Part shown: in pieces, positions 1 to 9,465 of the stretch
How the letters are laid out: every line of letters starts with the position of its first letter
Position numbering within the stretch: the stretch's first letter is position 1
NCBI RefSeq assembly: GCF_003330725.1
Contig: NZ_CP030840.1
Location: 4,340,001 to 4,404,000, forward strand
Source of the DNA: Acidisarcina polymorpha
Lineage (GTDB): Bacteria > Acidobacteriota > Terriglobia > Terriglobales > Acidobacteriaceae
Direction of reading: 5' to 3'
Length of the DNA: 64,000 nucleotides
Made by a program: the position numbers and the translations under genes
The notes under the pieces: generated by a model
What the model was told of the DNA's origin: nothing
The model's input: only the letters and a program-made list of their open reading frames with translations
Databases searched by the model: none

Positions 1-428
1 TTTAAGATCACGATTCCGTTCGCAAGTCCGAGGTAGCGATGGGGACCATGTCTCCAAGAACGCCGTTTGAAGGTTAGCATGGGTACTGCAATGTGCATCT
101 CAATATACAACAACTATGGGAGAAGGTGCTTCTGAAGGATCGCAAGCGATTCACCGGAAGCGATACGGGTGTGGTTCTGAACACCTGAGCTGGCTCTTCA
201 TAGGCACGGTGTTCCTTTCAGCGCAGATTGCATCCCCTTTGGTTCGCCAGTCGATTAGTCCCAGGAAAAGCATTGTTGCTCAATGTTCTGGCCTTCGTGG
301 AATACTCGATGCGCTTCGAGGAGGGCGACGGTCCAGGTTGAGATCAGGAGTGATGCGGCAAGGATAGCGAAAGAGTCTGGCACGGTCCGAGCCATGGCGG
401 GTCGCGTCCTTCGGGGGCACTCGATTCT
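1..428. other. Left-end stretch without a convincing gene
   Basis: I see no gene I can defend here. On the minus strand an open frame begins with ATG at 98 and runs off the left edge (about 32 codons, starting MHIAVPMLTF). It has no clear ribosome binding site and is too short to classify, so it could be the start of a gene beyond the window or chance. The small plus-strand open frames have arginine/serine-rich composition typical of antisense or non-coding reading. Confidence 0.4.
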
Positions 429-1310
429 TCAGCGCTCCCCAACGACAGTGGATGGCAACCAAGCCTCCGTACCTGGCGAAATCTCCTTCAGGAACCGGAG
501 ACTCTCTGTAACAAAGGCCTCGGGCGACACATCTGGACACGCCCATAGATATCCCGGAGCATTCTTCTCCGGCGGGCTGTAGCCGAAGCCTTCGATCATC
601 ACGAATCCGTCGAACTTGATTTCTTCAAGCGTATTGACGATCTCGAGGAACGGAACATGTCCTCGACCGAGCGGTCCACGATCGTTCTCGCTCGCATGGA
701 TGTGCTTCAAGTGGCGGCCCAGGCTCCGAATTGCCCCTGCAATATCACGTTCCTCGATATTGGCGTGGAACGTATCGATCGTGACGCCGATTCGAGGATT
801 GACGATCAGCTCGCAGAGACGGCTTGCCTCCGCGGCCGTCCTCAAGAAGAATGTCTCCGATCGGTTCACCGGCTCGATCGACAGCGTCACGTCGTTCGCA
901 GCTAAGCTGTCGCCCAAAGACTGGAATACTTCCGTGGCCCATGACCATTCGTCCTCAGTCGGCCGATGCTCCGGAAGGTAGCCGATGGGCGCGAACAACG
1001 GGCCGCCGAGCAGGTGCGCTCCCATCGCGGCGGTCGCTTCGATGCATTGCTGAAGATGGCGGAGGGCCCCGAGCCTCGCTTCACGCTCCGGGCTGATCGG
1101 GTTATATTGCTTCGGCAAAAGAGCGCAGACTGTGCACGTCAGCCCGTTGCGTTCGCATGCGTTTCGAACACCGCCAACCGGCAGCGTTCCGGGATCGAAC
1201 ATGGGAACTTCCACGCCCTGAAGACCCAACTCCCTGAGTCCCGGCAGCAGTTCAAGGTGCGGGGCCCCAAAATCCGAGGTCCATGCGAAGGCGCTTACGC
1301 CTATCTTCAT
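429..1310 (-). CDS. Sugar isomerase/epimerase, D-tagatose 3-epimerase-like TIM barrel
   Basis: A 293-residue TIM-barrel enzyme of the AP-endonuclease-2-like sugar isomerase superfamily, probably epimerising or isomerising a ketose in the cytoplasm. The start at 1310 (MKIGVSAFAWTSDF) is chosen because GGAGGAG sits about 5 bases upstream; the frame is open further upstream, but that extension is arginine-rich and has no such site. The metal-binding residues of the D-tagatose/D-psicose 3-epimerase family are visible in order: Glu in EPVNRSETFF, Asp in IDTFHANIEE, His in HIHASENDRGPLGRGH and Glu in MIEGFGY. It is the last gene of a minus-strand run with a secreted esterase and a TonB receptor, which suggests use of an imported carbohydrate. 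The substrate cannot be read from the sequence. Confidence 0.85.
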   Translation of the reverse strand: MKIGVSAFAWTSDFGAPHLELLPGLRELGLQGVEVPMFDPGTLPVGGVRNACERNGLTCTVCALLPKQYNPISPEREARLGALRHLQQCIEATAAMGAHLLGGPLFAPIGYLPEHRPTEDEWSWATEVFQSLGDSLAANDVTLSIEPVNRSETFFLRTAAEASRLCELIVNPRIGVTIDTFHANIEERDIAGAIRSLGRHLKHIHASENDRGPLGRGHVPFLEIVNTLEEIKFDGFVMIEGFGYSPPEKNAPGYLWACPDVSPEAFVTESLRFLKEISPGTEAWLPSTVVGER

Positions 1311-1424
1311 CCGACTCCTCCAGAACGAACGCTTGCCACATCGACGGCGAGCCAGAACACTAAACCGCATGGCGCGGAGCCGGCGCTCTCTTGCCATCCG
1401 CAAACGCCTACCGTTTGGATTGGA

Positions 1425-2507
1425 CTACTTTGTCCCAAGATTCCGGTCGAAGAAGCTGATCATCACGTTGAAGGCGTCCTGCGACTCCGGAACATCGGCG
1501 TTATAAAAGAACCCGTGAAACAGCCCGTCCCACACATGAAGCTCCGCCTTGACGCCCCTCTTGGTGAGCTCCGCATCCGTGTGGATCGTGCCGCTCATCG
1601 CGAAGTCCCGGGTCCCCGTAATCAGCAGAGTCGGGGGGAACTTCGCCAGGATCTCGGGTGAATTCATTGGCGAGACGAGTGGATCCTTCATGTCTGTCCC
1701 GCCGAAATACCCAAGCTGAGATTGAGCGGGAGGGTGCGCGGGGGGCATTCTCCCCTCTCCGAAGGGAAACGCTATATAGGTAGCATCTCCGCCGAACGCG
1801 CCGGCGGAGGCGCAGTAGATGCCAACCGCTCCCGGCGTCGGCAGTCCATGGGTTTGAAACCAAGCCAGAGACATCGCCGTCAACATGCCGCCGGCAGAGC
1901 ATCCATATATGCCGATGTCTTGCGGCTTGTAAGTCTTCAGCAACTCGCGGTAGACGCTTGCCACATCTTCGCTGGCGGCCGGGAACTTGTTGTCCGGTCC
2001 CTCGCGGTAATCCACGGTAACAACTTTGATCTTCATGAGCGCGGAGATCGGCATTGACTCGAGTTCGGCGCAGCCGGGCCAGCAGCCGGAAAATCCGCCG
2101 CCGTGCAGGTTGATCAAGACTCGCGCCTTGTTCTTGTCCGATATTCCCGCTCGCGGCGAGTAAGTGTAGGTATGCACACCTCCCAGAGAAACGTCCTTGC
2201 GTTCGAGGGCGAACAGCGCCTCGTCGCGCTCCAGGTAGCGTTTCATGAAACGAGGCACACCCTGATCCTGCTTCACAAGCTCGGGGTCCTGCATCTCTCT
2301 CATGTGATCCGTGACGTAGGTTTTGGCGTCGGGGCTCAGGAAGCTGGAAAGCGGCACGGCGTAGCTGGGAATCTGCACCGTGCCGTCCGAGTTGACGACG
2401 ACGTTCGGGGCCGGCTGCGCCGCGTCCTGCGCGTAAAGCTTTGTCGAAGTCGCGATCAAGCCACAGAGCAGAATGACGACGAGAGCGAGCTTGGTTCGAA
2501 GGGGCAT
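1425..2507 (-). CDS. Secreted alpha/beta hydrolase, HSL-like esterase
   Basis: A 360-residue esterase/lipase of the hormone-sensitive-lipase-like (family IV) alpha/beta hydrolase group. It starts with a cleavable signal peptide (MPLRTKLALVVILLCGL, cut near YAQD), so it should act in the periplasm or outside. The oxyanion-hole motif HGGGF is at 135-139, the nucleophile Ser204 lies in GCSAG, the acid is probably the Asp in TGTRDF, and the base is the His in DGLFHGFF. AAAGGTG precedes the ATG. It lies 114 bases downstream of the TonB receptor gene on the same strand and may deacylate a plant-type oligosaccharide or ester taken up through that receptor. The pairing is inference from context. Confidence 0.88.
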   Translation of the reverse strand: MPLRTKLALVVILLCGLIATSTKLYAQDAAQPAPNVVVNSDGTVQIPSYAVPLSSFLSPDAKTYVTDHMREMQDPELVKQDQGVPRFMKRYLERDEALFALERKDVSLGGVHTYTYSPRAGISDKNKARVLINLHGGGFSGCWPGCAELESMPISALMKIKVVTVDYREGPDNKFPAASEDVASVYRELLKTYKPQDIGIYGCSAGGMLTAMSLAWFQTHGLPTPGAVGIYCASAGAFGGDATYIAFPFGEGRMPPAHPPAQSQLGYFGGTDMKDPLVSPMNSPEILAKFPPTLLITGTRDFAMSGTIHTDAELTKRGVKAELHVWDGLFHGFFYNADVPESQDAFNVMISFFDRNLGTK

Positions 2508-2621
2508 TGAACTTTTTCACCTTTCTCTATGGGGGGCAGCGTCGCTCGACGGCCTCCGCATTGGATCGTCGGCCGCTTTGCGTCTCCGCAGGCCGAGCAG
2601 CCTATGATCGCTGGACTGTTC

Positions 2622-5600
2622 TTAATAGGTGAACCGCAAAGCGAGCTGGACGGTGCGGGGAAGGTTGCTTTGATGGTTCACAACGCCGAAACTGGGCCCC
2701 AGGCCGACGCCGGGCTCGGCGAATTGAGGATGATTAAACAGGTCGAATATTTCGGCGCTGAACTTCAGCTTCGCCCTCTCGGTCAAGTCGAAGGATTTGT
2801 TCGCCGAGAAATCGAAGTTCACTAGTTTATCGGCCCTCAAGCCGGTGTCAACTCTGGATTCATTGCCATATTCAAAAGGACCCGGCTCCGAGAAGCAGCT
2901 GGTGTTGAACCACTCCAAAGCTTTGGCCGACCGATTGCCGGATACGCTCTTGCTGCATCCAGGAGCATAGTTCGGCCGAATGATGCCGCTCCCTAAACCA
3001 AAGCCCGGAGTGCCACCTCCAAAGTCTTGCGCCAGCGTATTCGGATTCGCGGTCAGCGCGATGGGAACGCCGCTCCTGAGAGTTGTGATCCCGTTGACGC
3101 GCCAACCGCCGACGAGCGCGTTCGCCACCGAGTTGATGTTGGCGAGGTACATCTGGCCGTGCCCAAAGGGCAGATCGAGCCCGTAGTTCGCGACGAAGTT
3201 CTGCCGAATGTCTTGCTGGCTCACCGATTTCTCAGCTTTAAGGTTGTACCGATCCTGGACGAGCCCGGTGCCTCCCTGGCCGTCGAGGAAGGAGCTTGTG
3301 TTGTCGGTGTCGCTAATCAGCTTCGCCCATGTGTATGCGGCCTGAACGATGCCGGCATGGCCGAAACGCTTGGTGAAGTACATTTGGAGCGCGTTGTAAT
3401 TGGAGCCCGCGATGCGCGCGTCCTGCTGCAGAACGCCCAGCGGATATTGAGGATAGGGCATCAGGAGCCTACCCTTCAGGATAGTAGGACCCCCGGCGGC
3501 GGAACCGGCCGGCAGCGCGCCATAGAACGGGTTCGCGACCGGAGTCAGCAGATCATCCCCCATTGACAGATATTGATCGGGAATTTGGTTCAGCTGCAGC
3601 CCGGAGCCGGTGTACGGGGACGCGATAATCAGGTGTGTTCCTTTGGATCCGGCGTAGGCCAGACTCGCCGTGGCGCTCCCTCCGATCGTGCGCTCGACCG
3701 CAAGATTCCATTGTTGAGAATAACCAAGCGGCTGGTCCGGCACGCGCGCCCATACCCCGCTTCCCAGAAGGTTGTCAACGCCTTGTTGAGAATGGCCGAG
3801 GGCCGGCGTGATTCCGGTTGGGAACGGATCTGCGATCGTGGCGCCGACCGGTTGCCCTACACTGTTCACGTTGTTCGTCGCCGACCGGGTCAGCGAGCTT
3901 AGTTGGGGACCGTCCTGATCTAAAACAGCCGGGAAGTAGGAGATGCCGTAGCCCGCCCGGATCACGCTCTCAGGGTCGAAGCGCCACGCGAAGCCGACGC
4001 GCGGGGAGAAGGTCTTCCAATGGAGCGATTCTTCCCTTCGAGAAGGATACAGCGGCGAAGCCACCAACGCGGCCGTCCCCTTGAGCTGCACCGTGTTGCC
4101 GAGCGGGTCGACGTACGAGCTGACCCCGCCGACGCTCAGAGGTGCGTTGGGAAGAAAAACCGCGTCAATGTTGTTCTCTTCCGAGAATGCGCCGGGCTGC
4201 TCCCAGCGAAGGCCGGCCGTGACTGTCAACTTAGGCGTGGCTTGATAGGTGTCCTCCACGAAGAAGCCGTAGTTGTGCAGGAAGGCATAGGTGGGGCTTG
4301 TCACCGTCACGTTTGTCTGCGACGGAATGCCAAGCAGAAACGAGGCGAGAGCGTTGCCTGTTCCGGCTATGCTCGGATCAGCGGTGAAACCAGGGAGCGA
4401 GGTCAAATTGACTCCTCCGCTGCCTGGATACGCTTCCCACAGGACCTGGCGCCAATTGCCGCCGGACTTGATGCTGTGTTTTCCTACGATCTTAGTGAAG
4501 CTTCCGTTGACCGCCCAGATGTTGTTGTTCCAGTGCAATTGGGAGAGGTTCGGTCCTACGCTATACCCCTGAATCGCGAGCGCGGGAAGAGAGAAGGTGC
4601 CAAGTCCGGATTGACCGGGAATCGCCCCCCATTCGCCGCCGATGGTCGCCATGTCGAAGCCGTTGCTCAACGGATCCTGAAAGTTATAGTTCTCCAGATA
4701 CGAAAGGCGCAGTTCGGCGATCGATGTGGGGGAAAACACGTGATTGTCTCCCAGTACGCCTTCCTGGGTGTAGTTGCCGGTAGGCCCCGCGCCGGTTTTG
4801 TTTCCGAAAGGATCGACCGCTTCATTGTGCGGGTTCCAGAACGTGTAGCGCGCGAAGGCTGTGTCCTTGCCCAGGCTGGCGTCGACACGCGCGTTGTATT
4901 GCGTCTGAACTCCGATCGCGGGCACCGACACAAATGTGTTGTTGACGTAGGGGGTCTGCTTCACTATGGATTCATTCGGCGTCTCGAGCTGAAGAATCTT
5001 CAGCGCCACGGGATCGATCCTGCCGACGATGCTGTTGCCGGGGAACGGCTGTCCAGTCGTCGGATCATAGATAACCTGCGGGTCCGAAGAAAAATCTCCG
5101 CTCAATTCAGCTGTCGTGGGCATGACGTAGCTGGCCGGAGTGGCTGAACTCAACGATTCGTGCTCCCAACTGAAGAAAAAGAATAGCTTGTTCCTCAACA
5201 GAGGGCCGCCCAGGTTGGCCCCGTACTGATTCTGATGGAGCGGCACCTTGCCGAGGCCCGCATTATTGGAGAACCAGTCATTCGCATCAAGCGCGGTGTT
5301 GCGAAAATACTCGTAGGCGGTTCCATGAAATTGATTCGTGCCGCTCTTGGTCGAGATTTCGACGACGCCGCCTCCGTATCCGCCAAACTCCGCGCTGACG
5401 TTGTTCGTTGAAACCCTGAACTCCTGGACGGCGTCTTGCGTCGGAACTAGCGTGTTGACATTGTTCTCGGAGATGTTGGAGCCAACGCCGTCGATGAAGA
5501 AGAGGCTTTGCCCGCTGAACGCGCCTCCAATCTGATAGTTTCCGTAGGAGATCGCCTGCGTGTTTGCGCTGACCTGACCGGTTCCGCCGTTCGCTACGGT

Positions 5601-6221
5601 GCTACCCGAAGTTCCACCACCCGGCACTACTCCCGGTACGAAATCGAGAAGGTTGTTGACATTGCGGCCATTGAGAGGCGCCTCTTGTACCTGCCTGCCC
5701 TCGATCACTCCGCCCAACGATGCGTTATCGGTCTGGAGGGAGGCTGTGGCGCCCGTAACGGTGATGGACTCAGTCACCGCTCCCACCTCCAAAGCGAAAT
5801 CGGCGCGGGCGATTCCGCCGATCTGGACGTCCACCTGATCGGTCGTCGAAGCTTTGAATCCCGAGTGCGACACGGTCACGCTGTATGATCCCGGATTCAG
5901 GTTGATGAACGTGTAAGTGCCTGCAGAGCTGGTCGCCGTTCTCTGCTGGGCGTTCGTACCCTTGTTTGTCAATTGCACCTCGGCGCCTCCAACGACTGCG
6001 CCACCGGAATCTGTTACAGCGCCAACGACGCTTCCATAGCTTGTTTGAGCTCTTACAAGAGTTGGAGTTATAGCGCCGGTAATCGCAAGAAGCATAATCC
6101 AGAGATGACTCGATACCGATTTGCGAGAACTGGAAGTCCCTGGTCGTACCGTCTTCTGAAGCCCCCGTGAACAAGCAGTCTTGCACATACCGCTTCCTCG
6201 AAGTCTTGACTCGTGGCTCAT
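2622..6221 (-). CDS. TonB-dependent receptor, Oar-like, with CarboxypepD_reg domain
   Basis: A 1199-residue outer-membrane receptor. After a signal segment (about 36-60, ending TLVRAQT) comes a carboxypeptidase-regulatory-like beta-sandwich (SYGSVVGAVTDSGGAVVGG onward, about 60-145), then the plug (LNGRNVNNLLDFVPGV, FIDGVGSNISENNV, VEISTKSGTNQFHG) and a very long beta barrel closing with an aromatic residue (LALRFTY). This architecture is the Oar-type family greatly expanded in Acidobacteriota. The start at 6221 has GGAGGT five bases upstream. It heads a probable operon with the esterase and the epimerase-like gene. Upstream, an AAGTTG...CAACTT operator-like dyad at 6381 suggests control by the adjacent AraR-type regulator. 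The ligand is unknown, with complex carbohydrate the best guess. Confidence 0.93.
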   Translation of the reverse strand: MSHESRLRGSGMCKTACSRGLQKTVRPGTSSSRKSVSSHLWIMLLAITGAITPTLVRAQTSYGSVVGAVTDSGGAVVGGAEVQLTNKGTNAQQRTATSSAGTYTFINLNPGSYSVTVSHSGFKASTTDQVDVQIGGIARADFALEVGAVTESITVTGATASLQTDNASLGGVIEGRQVQEAPLNGRNVNNLLDFVPGVVPGGGTSGSTVANGGTGQVSANTQAISYGNYQIGGAFSGQSLFFIDGVGSNISENNVNTLVPTQDAVQEFRVSTNNVSAEFGGYGGGVVEISTKSGTNQFHGTAYEYFRNTALDANDWFSNNAGLGKVPLHQNQYGANLGGPLLRNKLFFFFSWEHESLSSATPASYVMPTTAELSGDFSSDPQVIYDPTTGQPFPGNSIVGRIDPVALKILQLETPNESIVKQTPYVNNTFVSVPAIGVQTQYNARVDASLGKDTAFARYTFWNPHNEAVDPFGNKTGAGPTGNYTQEGVLGDNHVFSPTSIAELRLSYLENYNFQDPLSNGFDMATIGGEWGAIPGQSGLGTFSLPALAIQGYSVGPNLSQLHWNNNIWAVNGSFTKIVGKHSIKSGGNWRQVLWEAYPGSGGVNLTSLPGFTADPSIAGTGNALASFLLGIPSQTNVTVTSPTYAFLHNYGFFVEDTYQATPKLTVTAGLRWEQPGAFSEENNIDAVFLPNAPLSVGGVSSYVDPLGNTVQLKGTAALVASPLYPSRREESLHWKTFSPRVGFAWRFDPESVIRAGYGISYFPAVLDQDGPQLSSLTRSATNNVNSVGQPVGATIADPFPTGITPALGHSQQGVDNLLGSGVWARVPDQPLGYSQQWNLAVERTIGGSATASLAYAGSKGTHLIIASPYTGSGLQLNQIPDQYLSMGDDLLTPVANPFYGALPAGSAAGGPTILKGRLLMPYPQYPLGVLQQDARIAGSNYNALQMYFTKRFGHAGIVQAAYTWAKLISDTDNTSSFLDGQGGTGLVQDRYNLKAEKSVSQQDIRQNFVANYGLDLPFGHGQMYLANINSVANALVGGWRVNGITTLRSGVPIALTANPNTLAQDFGGGTPGFGLGSGIIRPNYAPGCSKSVSGNRSAKALEWFNTSCFSEPGPFEYGNESRVDTGLRADKLVNFDFSANKSFDLTERAKLKFSAEIFDLFNHPQFAEPGVGLGPSFGVVNHQSNLPRTVQLALRFTY

Positions 6222-6380
6222 GCTCTACCTCCGCGACACACCTTGATTCCTCGATATCTGGTCAGCGATGGTGGCAAGCGATCGAAATCGAAGGAGAGTC
6301 AAGTGCGCTTTCGCCCCCGAAGGGAAGTTCTAAGCGTCTCGATCAATAGTTGTCAATTATTTATGCAGGGTATTCAATAA

Positions 6381-6398
6381 AAGTTGCATAGACAACTT
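6381..6398. promoter_or_regulatory. Candidate operator upstream of the TonB receptor gene
   Basis: AAGTTG-CATAGA-CAACTT is a perfect 6-bp inverted repeat about 160 bases upstream of the receptor start. A further half-site AGTTGTC lies at 6348-6354, next to a minus-strand TTGACA (6356-6351) that could be a -35 box. A similar half-site, ATACAACTT, occurs at 7785-7793 upstream of the AraR-type regulator gene. GntR/LacI chimeras such as Bacillus AraR bind TTGT...ACAA dyads, so this is a plausible site, but binding is inferred. Confidence 0.4.
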
Positions 6399-6572
6399 GG
6401 CGCGCTTTTGACGACATCCGGCAACGAACGCGGTTCCGAAAGAATGCTGTTTGGGGTGAAGTTTTGAATTCAATTTGCATCTGATGAGGTCATGTTAAGC
6501 CGCAGTACTACGGTCGCGGTCTAGTTGAACCAGCGCAATACTCGGAGAGAGAAAACAATTTCGCCTACGCTC

Positions 6573-7697
6573 TCATCTGCCTGGACGCGACCGTCCGTTT
6601 AGCTGCTCCTCGGGTTCGGCTCCGCAGGATTGTCGAACAACCATCTGGCACCCGAGCAGAACATCCCTCGCGGGAAGATCGGGGTTAGCGATTCTATCGA
6701 GCATCACCGAGAGAGCGGTTCTGCCGATATCTCTGCAAGGTTGGTGCTGTGTGGTAAGCGGCACGGGAAGCAGACCCGCATACTTCACATCGTCTATCCC
6801 AACAATCCTGATATCTTCAGGAATTCGTTCCCCTATCGACAAGAGCGTTCGCATCAGTTTGCCTGCGGTAAAGTCATTGGCGCAGAGAAACGCATCGGGA
6901 CGGTCCTTCTTCAAGATTGCTTTTATGAATTTCGGGTCTGATGCATCGCCAAGGTTCACAGCATACCGAATCGCGCCTTGCGTGTAGGCCTGAATCGCTT
7001 CGCGGAATCCCGCAATGCGGGCATCAACGGTGGGCGCCGAATTAGGTCTCGCAATGAATCCAATGCGCTTTGCGCCAACCGTAATCAGATGTTCTGTGGC
7101 CTGATATGCGGTTCGTCGATTGTCGATGCCAACCAGGTCGTATTTACTTCGATCCGGATAGGGCTCAAGGCACCTGTCGAGAAGCACGACGGGAATCCGA
7201 GCCTTGTCCAAAGCTTCAACAACTCTGTGATTCGCCCGGACACGTCCGCTCGAAAACTCCACCGGAGCAAAGAATATCCCTGAGACTTTTTGAGAGATGT
7301 AATGCTGGCAAAGTTGTTCTGCCACCGCTTCCTTCTCGCTCTCCTTCGATGCGGAGTTGCCCCAAAGCAGCGAATGCCGAAAGGCGTTTTGAGACTCCAT
7401 CATTCCCTTGCAGATCACCTCGAAGATCTCCGTCTGTCCAAGTTCAGGAATCAGCAATCCAAAAACATGACTCTTCGAGGTGGAACTTTGGGCAACGAAC
7501 GTCCCCGATCCCACGCGGCGCACAACGAGTCCCATAGTCTGCAGCTCATGCATCGCTCTGAAGACGGTCATCCTCGAGGCCCCATACCGCCTGACTAGTT
7601 CGGTCTCGCTCGGCAGTCGCTGTCCAGGCTCGTATCGACCCGAGCTGATATCTTCCTGGACCTTTTCGAGAATGTCCTTGTACTTATGCTTTGGCAT
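6573..7697 (-). CDS. AraR-type transcriptional repressor (GntR helix-turn-helix, LacI sensor)
   Basis: A 374-residue sugar-responsive regulator. Residues about 3-70 form a GntR winged helix (ISSGRYEPGQRLPSETELVRRYGASRMTVFRA, RRVGSGTFV). The rest is a LacI/GalR periplasmic-binding-like sensor (VFGLLIPELGQTEIF, VVLLDRCLEPYP, FIARPNSAPTVDARIAGF, FLCANDFTAGKLM, DIRIVGIDDVKYAGLLPVPLTTQHQP). This hybrid order is that of AraR. The ATG at 7697 is chosen because GAGGGG sits 11 bases upstream; an ATG three codons earlier (7706) leaves only 2 bases of spacing. The effector is probably a sugar or sugar phosphate. Its position beside the TonB/esterase/epimerase run and shared half-sites suggest it controls them, which is inference. 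Confidence 0.88.
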   Translation of the reverse strand: MPKHKYKDILEKVQEDISSGRYEPGQRLPSETELVRRYGASRMTVFRAMHELQTMGLVVRRVGSGTFVAQSSTSKSHVFGLLIPELGQTEIFEVICKGMMESQNAFRHSLLWGNSASKESEKEAVAEQLCQHYISQKVSGIFFAPVEFSSGRVRANHRVVEALDKARIPVVLLDRCLEPYPDRSKYDLVGIDNRRTAYQATEHLITVGAKRIGFIARPNSAPTVDARIAGFREAIQAYTQGAIRYAVNLGDASDPKFIKAILKKDRPDAFLCANDFTAGKLMRTLLSIGERIPEDIRIVGIDDVKYAGLLPVPLTTQHQPCRDIGRTALSVMLDRIANPDLPARDVLLGCQMVVRQSCGAEPEEQLNGRSRPGR

Positions 7698-7979
7698 CGC
7701 GGTCATTTCCCCTCGATCTCTACTCGAGCGTTGGTGCATCGAGTGCGTCTCCCAGCGAACCACGACTACCGATGATAGTACCCTATACAACTTCGAGCGT
7801 TCTAAGGCGTTTGGTGGATCACACGGGCTTCTAAAGAGTCTTCTTTCGAGACAGGGAGATCGGAGAGCTCAACGCTGAAGAACTTCGTTTTAGATTTGCA
7901 CGGCGAATCTTCTGTGCTTATGCGCAAAGGTGCATAGCCTTCGCCGCGTCAGCTTCCTCCAGAGCGTCGATGACCTCGA

Positions 7980-8942
7980 TCAAGGAAGTGTATCGAGGAA
8001 GTCATTCATCTCGCGGGCGACTTGAGCTTCGTTGCTCAGATACACATAGTGATCTGCGTTTGGGATCATGACTATGCGTGCACTTGGCACGCCTTGGCGA
8101 AAGTTATCGGCCCACCGCGCGCAGCGTGATTTATCGTCCGCCATCAAAGCGCTCTTTCCAGGACTGTCTGGCAGGCGGTCCCAGTTGTGCGGGCAGGCGT
8201 AGATGGCGAGCGCGGGAACAGGAATGCTGGTGTACTTTTGCATGCCAAAGTTGAGCGCCGCACCGATCGGCGAACGAGGCGGTAGTGGCGGCATTTTAGC
8301 TACTTCCACGTTGTCATGATGAAGAACGGTTTCAAGCCTTGCAACCGCAGCCTCAAGTTCCAGCAGCTTCTTCTTTTCATCCACCCCGCCGCCTTCGATC
8401 TCGTCGATGCGTCTTTTGATGTCGTTCATCTCGACTGCAAGGAGCGGATGCTCTGGATCATCGAGGGCGAAGTTGGTCGCGGCATCGAGATAGATAAGCC
8501 CGGAAACCTTTTCGGGGAAGCGACTGGCGACCGAACTAAGCTCCTCCCCTGCCATCGAGTGTCCGACCAGCACAGGACGGTTTATCTCAAGCGACTTCAG
8601 CACTGCAAGCACGTCGTCGCCGAGGCGATCCGCTGAATAGTTTCCATTGACTGGTGCAGGACTGCCGGACGCGCCAAATCCTCTCCGCGTGATGCCGTAG
8701 ACGTGATGCTGCTTGGTAAACCGTGGGGCGAAGCCGTCAAAGCGATGTGCTGTATCCCCGGCGCCGGCGAGAAAGATGAGTGGTTTGCCAGACCCTCCCC
8801 AATCGAGCACCTCGAGTTTGACGTCTTTTTCGACGGAGACAAATTGCACGGTATGTGGAGAGTGGTTGGCTGGATTCTGCGCGTACAATTCGCTTGCGGA
8901 TAGCACAACAAGAGTGACAAGAGACAGCGTTATCTTCTTCAT
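7980..8942 (-). CDS. Secreted alpha/beta hydrolase
   Basis: A 320-residue alpha/beta-fold hydrolase with an N-terminal signal peptide (MKKITLSLVTLVVLSASELYAQ), so exported. The start at 8942 is chosen for GAGG about 6 bases upstream and for placing the signal peptide at the N terminus; the open frame extends 33 codons further without support. The oxyanion region is FLAGAGDTAHRFDG, followed by the HVYGITRRGFGASG strand-turn, the nucleophile elbow VLVGHSMAG (Ser, with Ala in place of the second small Gly) and the late His in PNADHYVYLS. It resembles haloperoxidase/epoxide-hydrolase-like members, but the substrate cannot be assigned. The neighbouring AraR-type gene follows on the same strand after 282 bases. 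Confidence 0.82.
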   Translation of the reverse strand: MKKITLSLVTLVVLSASELYAQNPANHSPHTVQFVSVEKDVKLEVLDWGGSGKPLIFLAGAGDTAHRFDGFAPRFTKQHHVYGITRRGFGASGSPAPVNGNYSADRLGDDVLAVLKSLEINRPVLVGHSMAGEELSSVASRFPEKVSGLIYLDAATNFALDDPEHPLLAVEMNDIKRRIDEIEGGGVDEKKKLLELEAAVARLETVLHHDNVEVAKMPPLPPRSPIGAALNFGMQKYTSIPVPALAIYACPHNWDRLPDSPGKSALMADDKSRCARWADNFRQGVPSARIVMIPNADHYVYLSNEAQVAREMNDFLDTLP

Positions 8943-9021
8943 GTGGGACCTCGCTCCATCTATCGCTGTTTGGTCATTACGTGGCGGCGAGGGAATCGCC
9001 CCGATCGCTATACGCACAACT

Positions 9022-9425
9022 TCATCCGGGGTCACGACCACACGCTATCGACGGCACAGGCAAGTGCATGGCCGAGTTCAAGAAGGCACTCCCGTTTGCC
9101 GCAAAGAATCTATAGTCGCTGAAGCTGCCGTGGAACAAGCCTGCGGATTTAGTAAGGCGTCGTAACTGTCTGACGGACAAAGAATGAGTTGCGCCTCTTT
9201 GTTCCTTTAAGAACTCGTTGTACTGCGCCAGCGGAAAGGGCATTCGGTATGGTCCACTTCAAGAAGAAGCACGGGCTGGCTGAACCCTTTCTTGTCGGGA
9301 AACTCCGGAAAGGCCACCGCGGGAGGCAGCGAGCCGTCCAGGCTTACACAGGCCCGGATGCGCGCATCCAGCTGCCAGACTCTGGGCTGCATTCGCTCCC
9401 CCTGAAGCATTGGGTAGCTTAACAT
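9022..9425 (-). pseudogene. Decayed alpha/beta hydrolase, C-terminal remnant with frameshift
   Basis: Two minus-strand frames together read as one broken protein. The first (9425 down to about 9243) reads RVWQLDARIRACVSLDG, then VAFPEFPDKKGFSQPVLLLEVDHT. The second (about 9243 to 9022) continues MPFPLAQYNEFLKEQ, then SAGLFHGSFSDYRFF. The join needs a shift of one base near 9240-9246. The order (strand after the nucleophile elbow, acid region, late His in GLFHGSFSDY) fits the platelet-activating-factor-acetylhydrolase-like secreted hydrolases common in this phylum. The N-terminal half, including the nucleophile, is missing. The family name is from memory of the motif pattern. Confidence 0.6.
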
Positions 9426-9465
9426 TCGACGCTCATCGCGGTTCTCAATTCTTCTCCCCTGACTC

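Noticed and set aside
966-1661. 231-codon plus-strand open frame over the epimerase and esterase genes
   Set aside because: It spans two real minus-strand genes and their gap with no domain; antisense shadow.
6573-7697. Regulator first read as a plain LacI protein
   Set aside because: The N-terminal helix-turn-helix is of the GntR type (SETELVRRYGASRMTVFRA, GSGTFV), so the AraR-type chimera is the better call.
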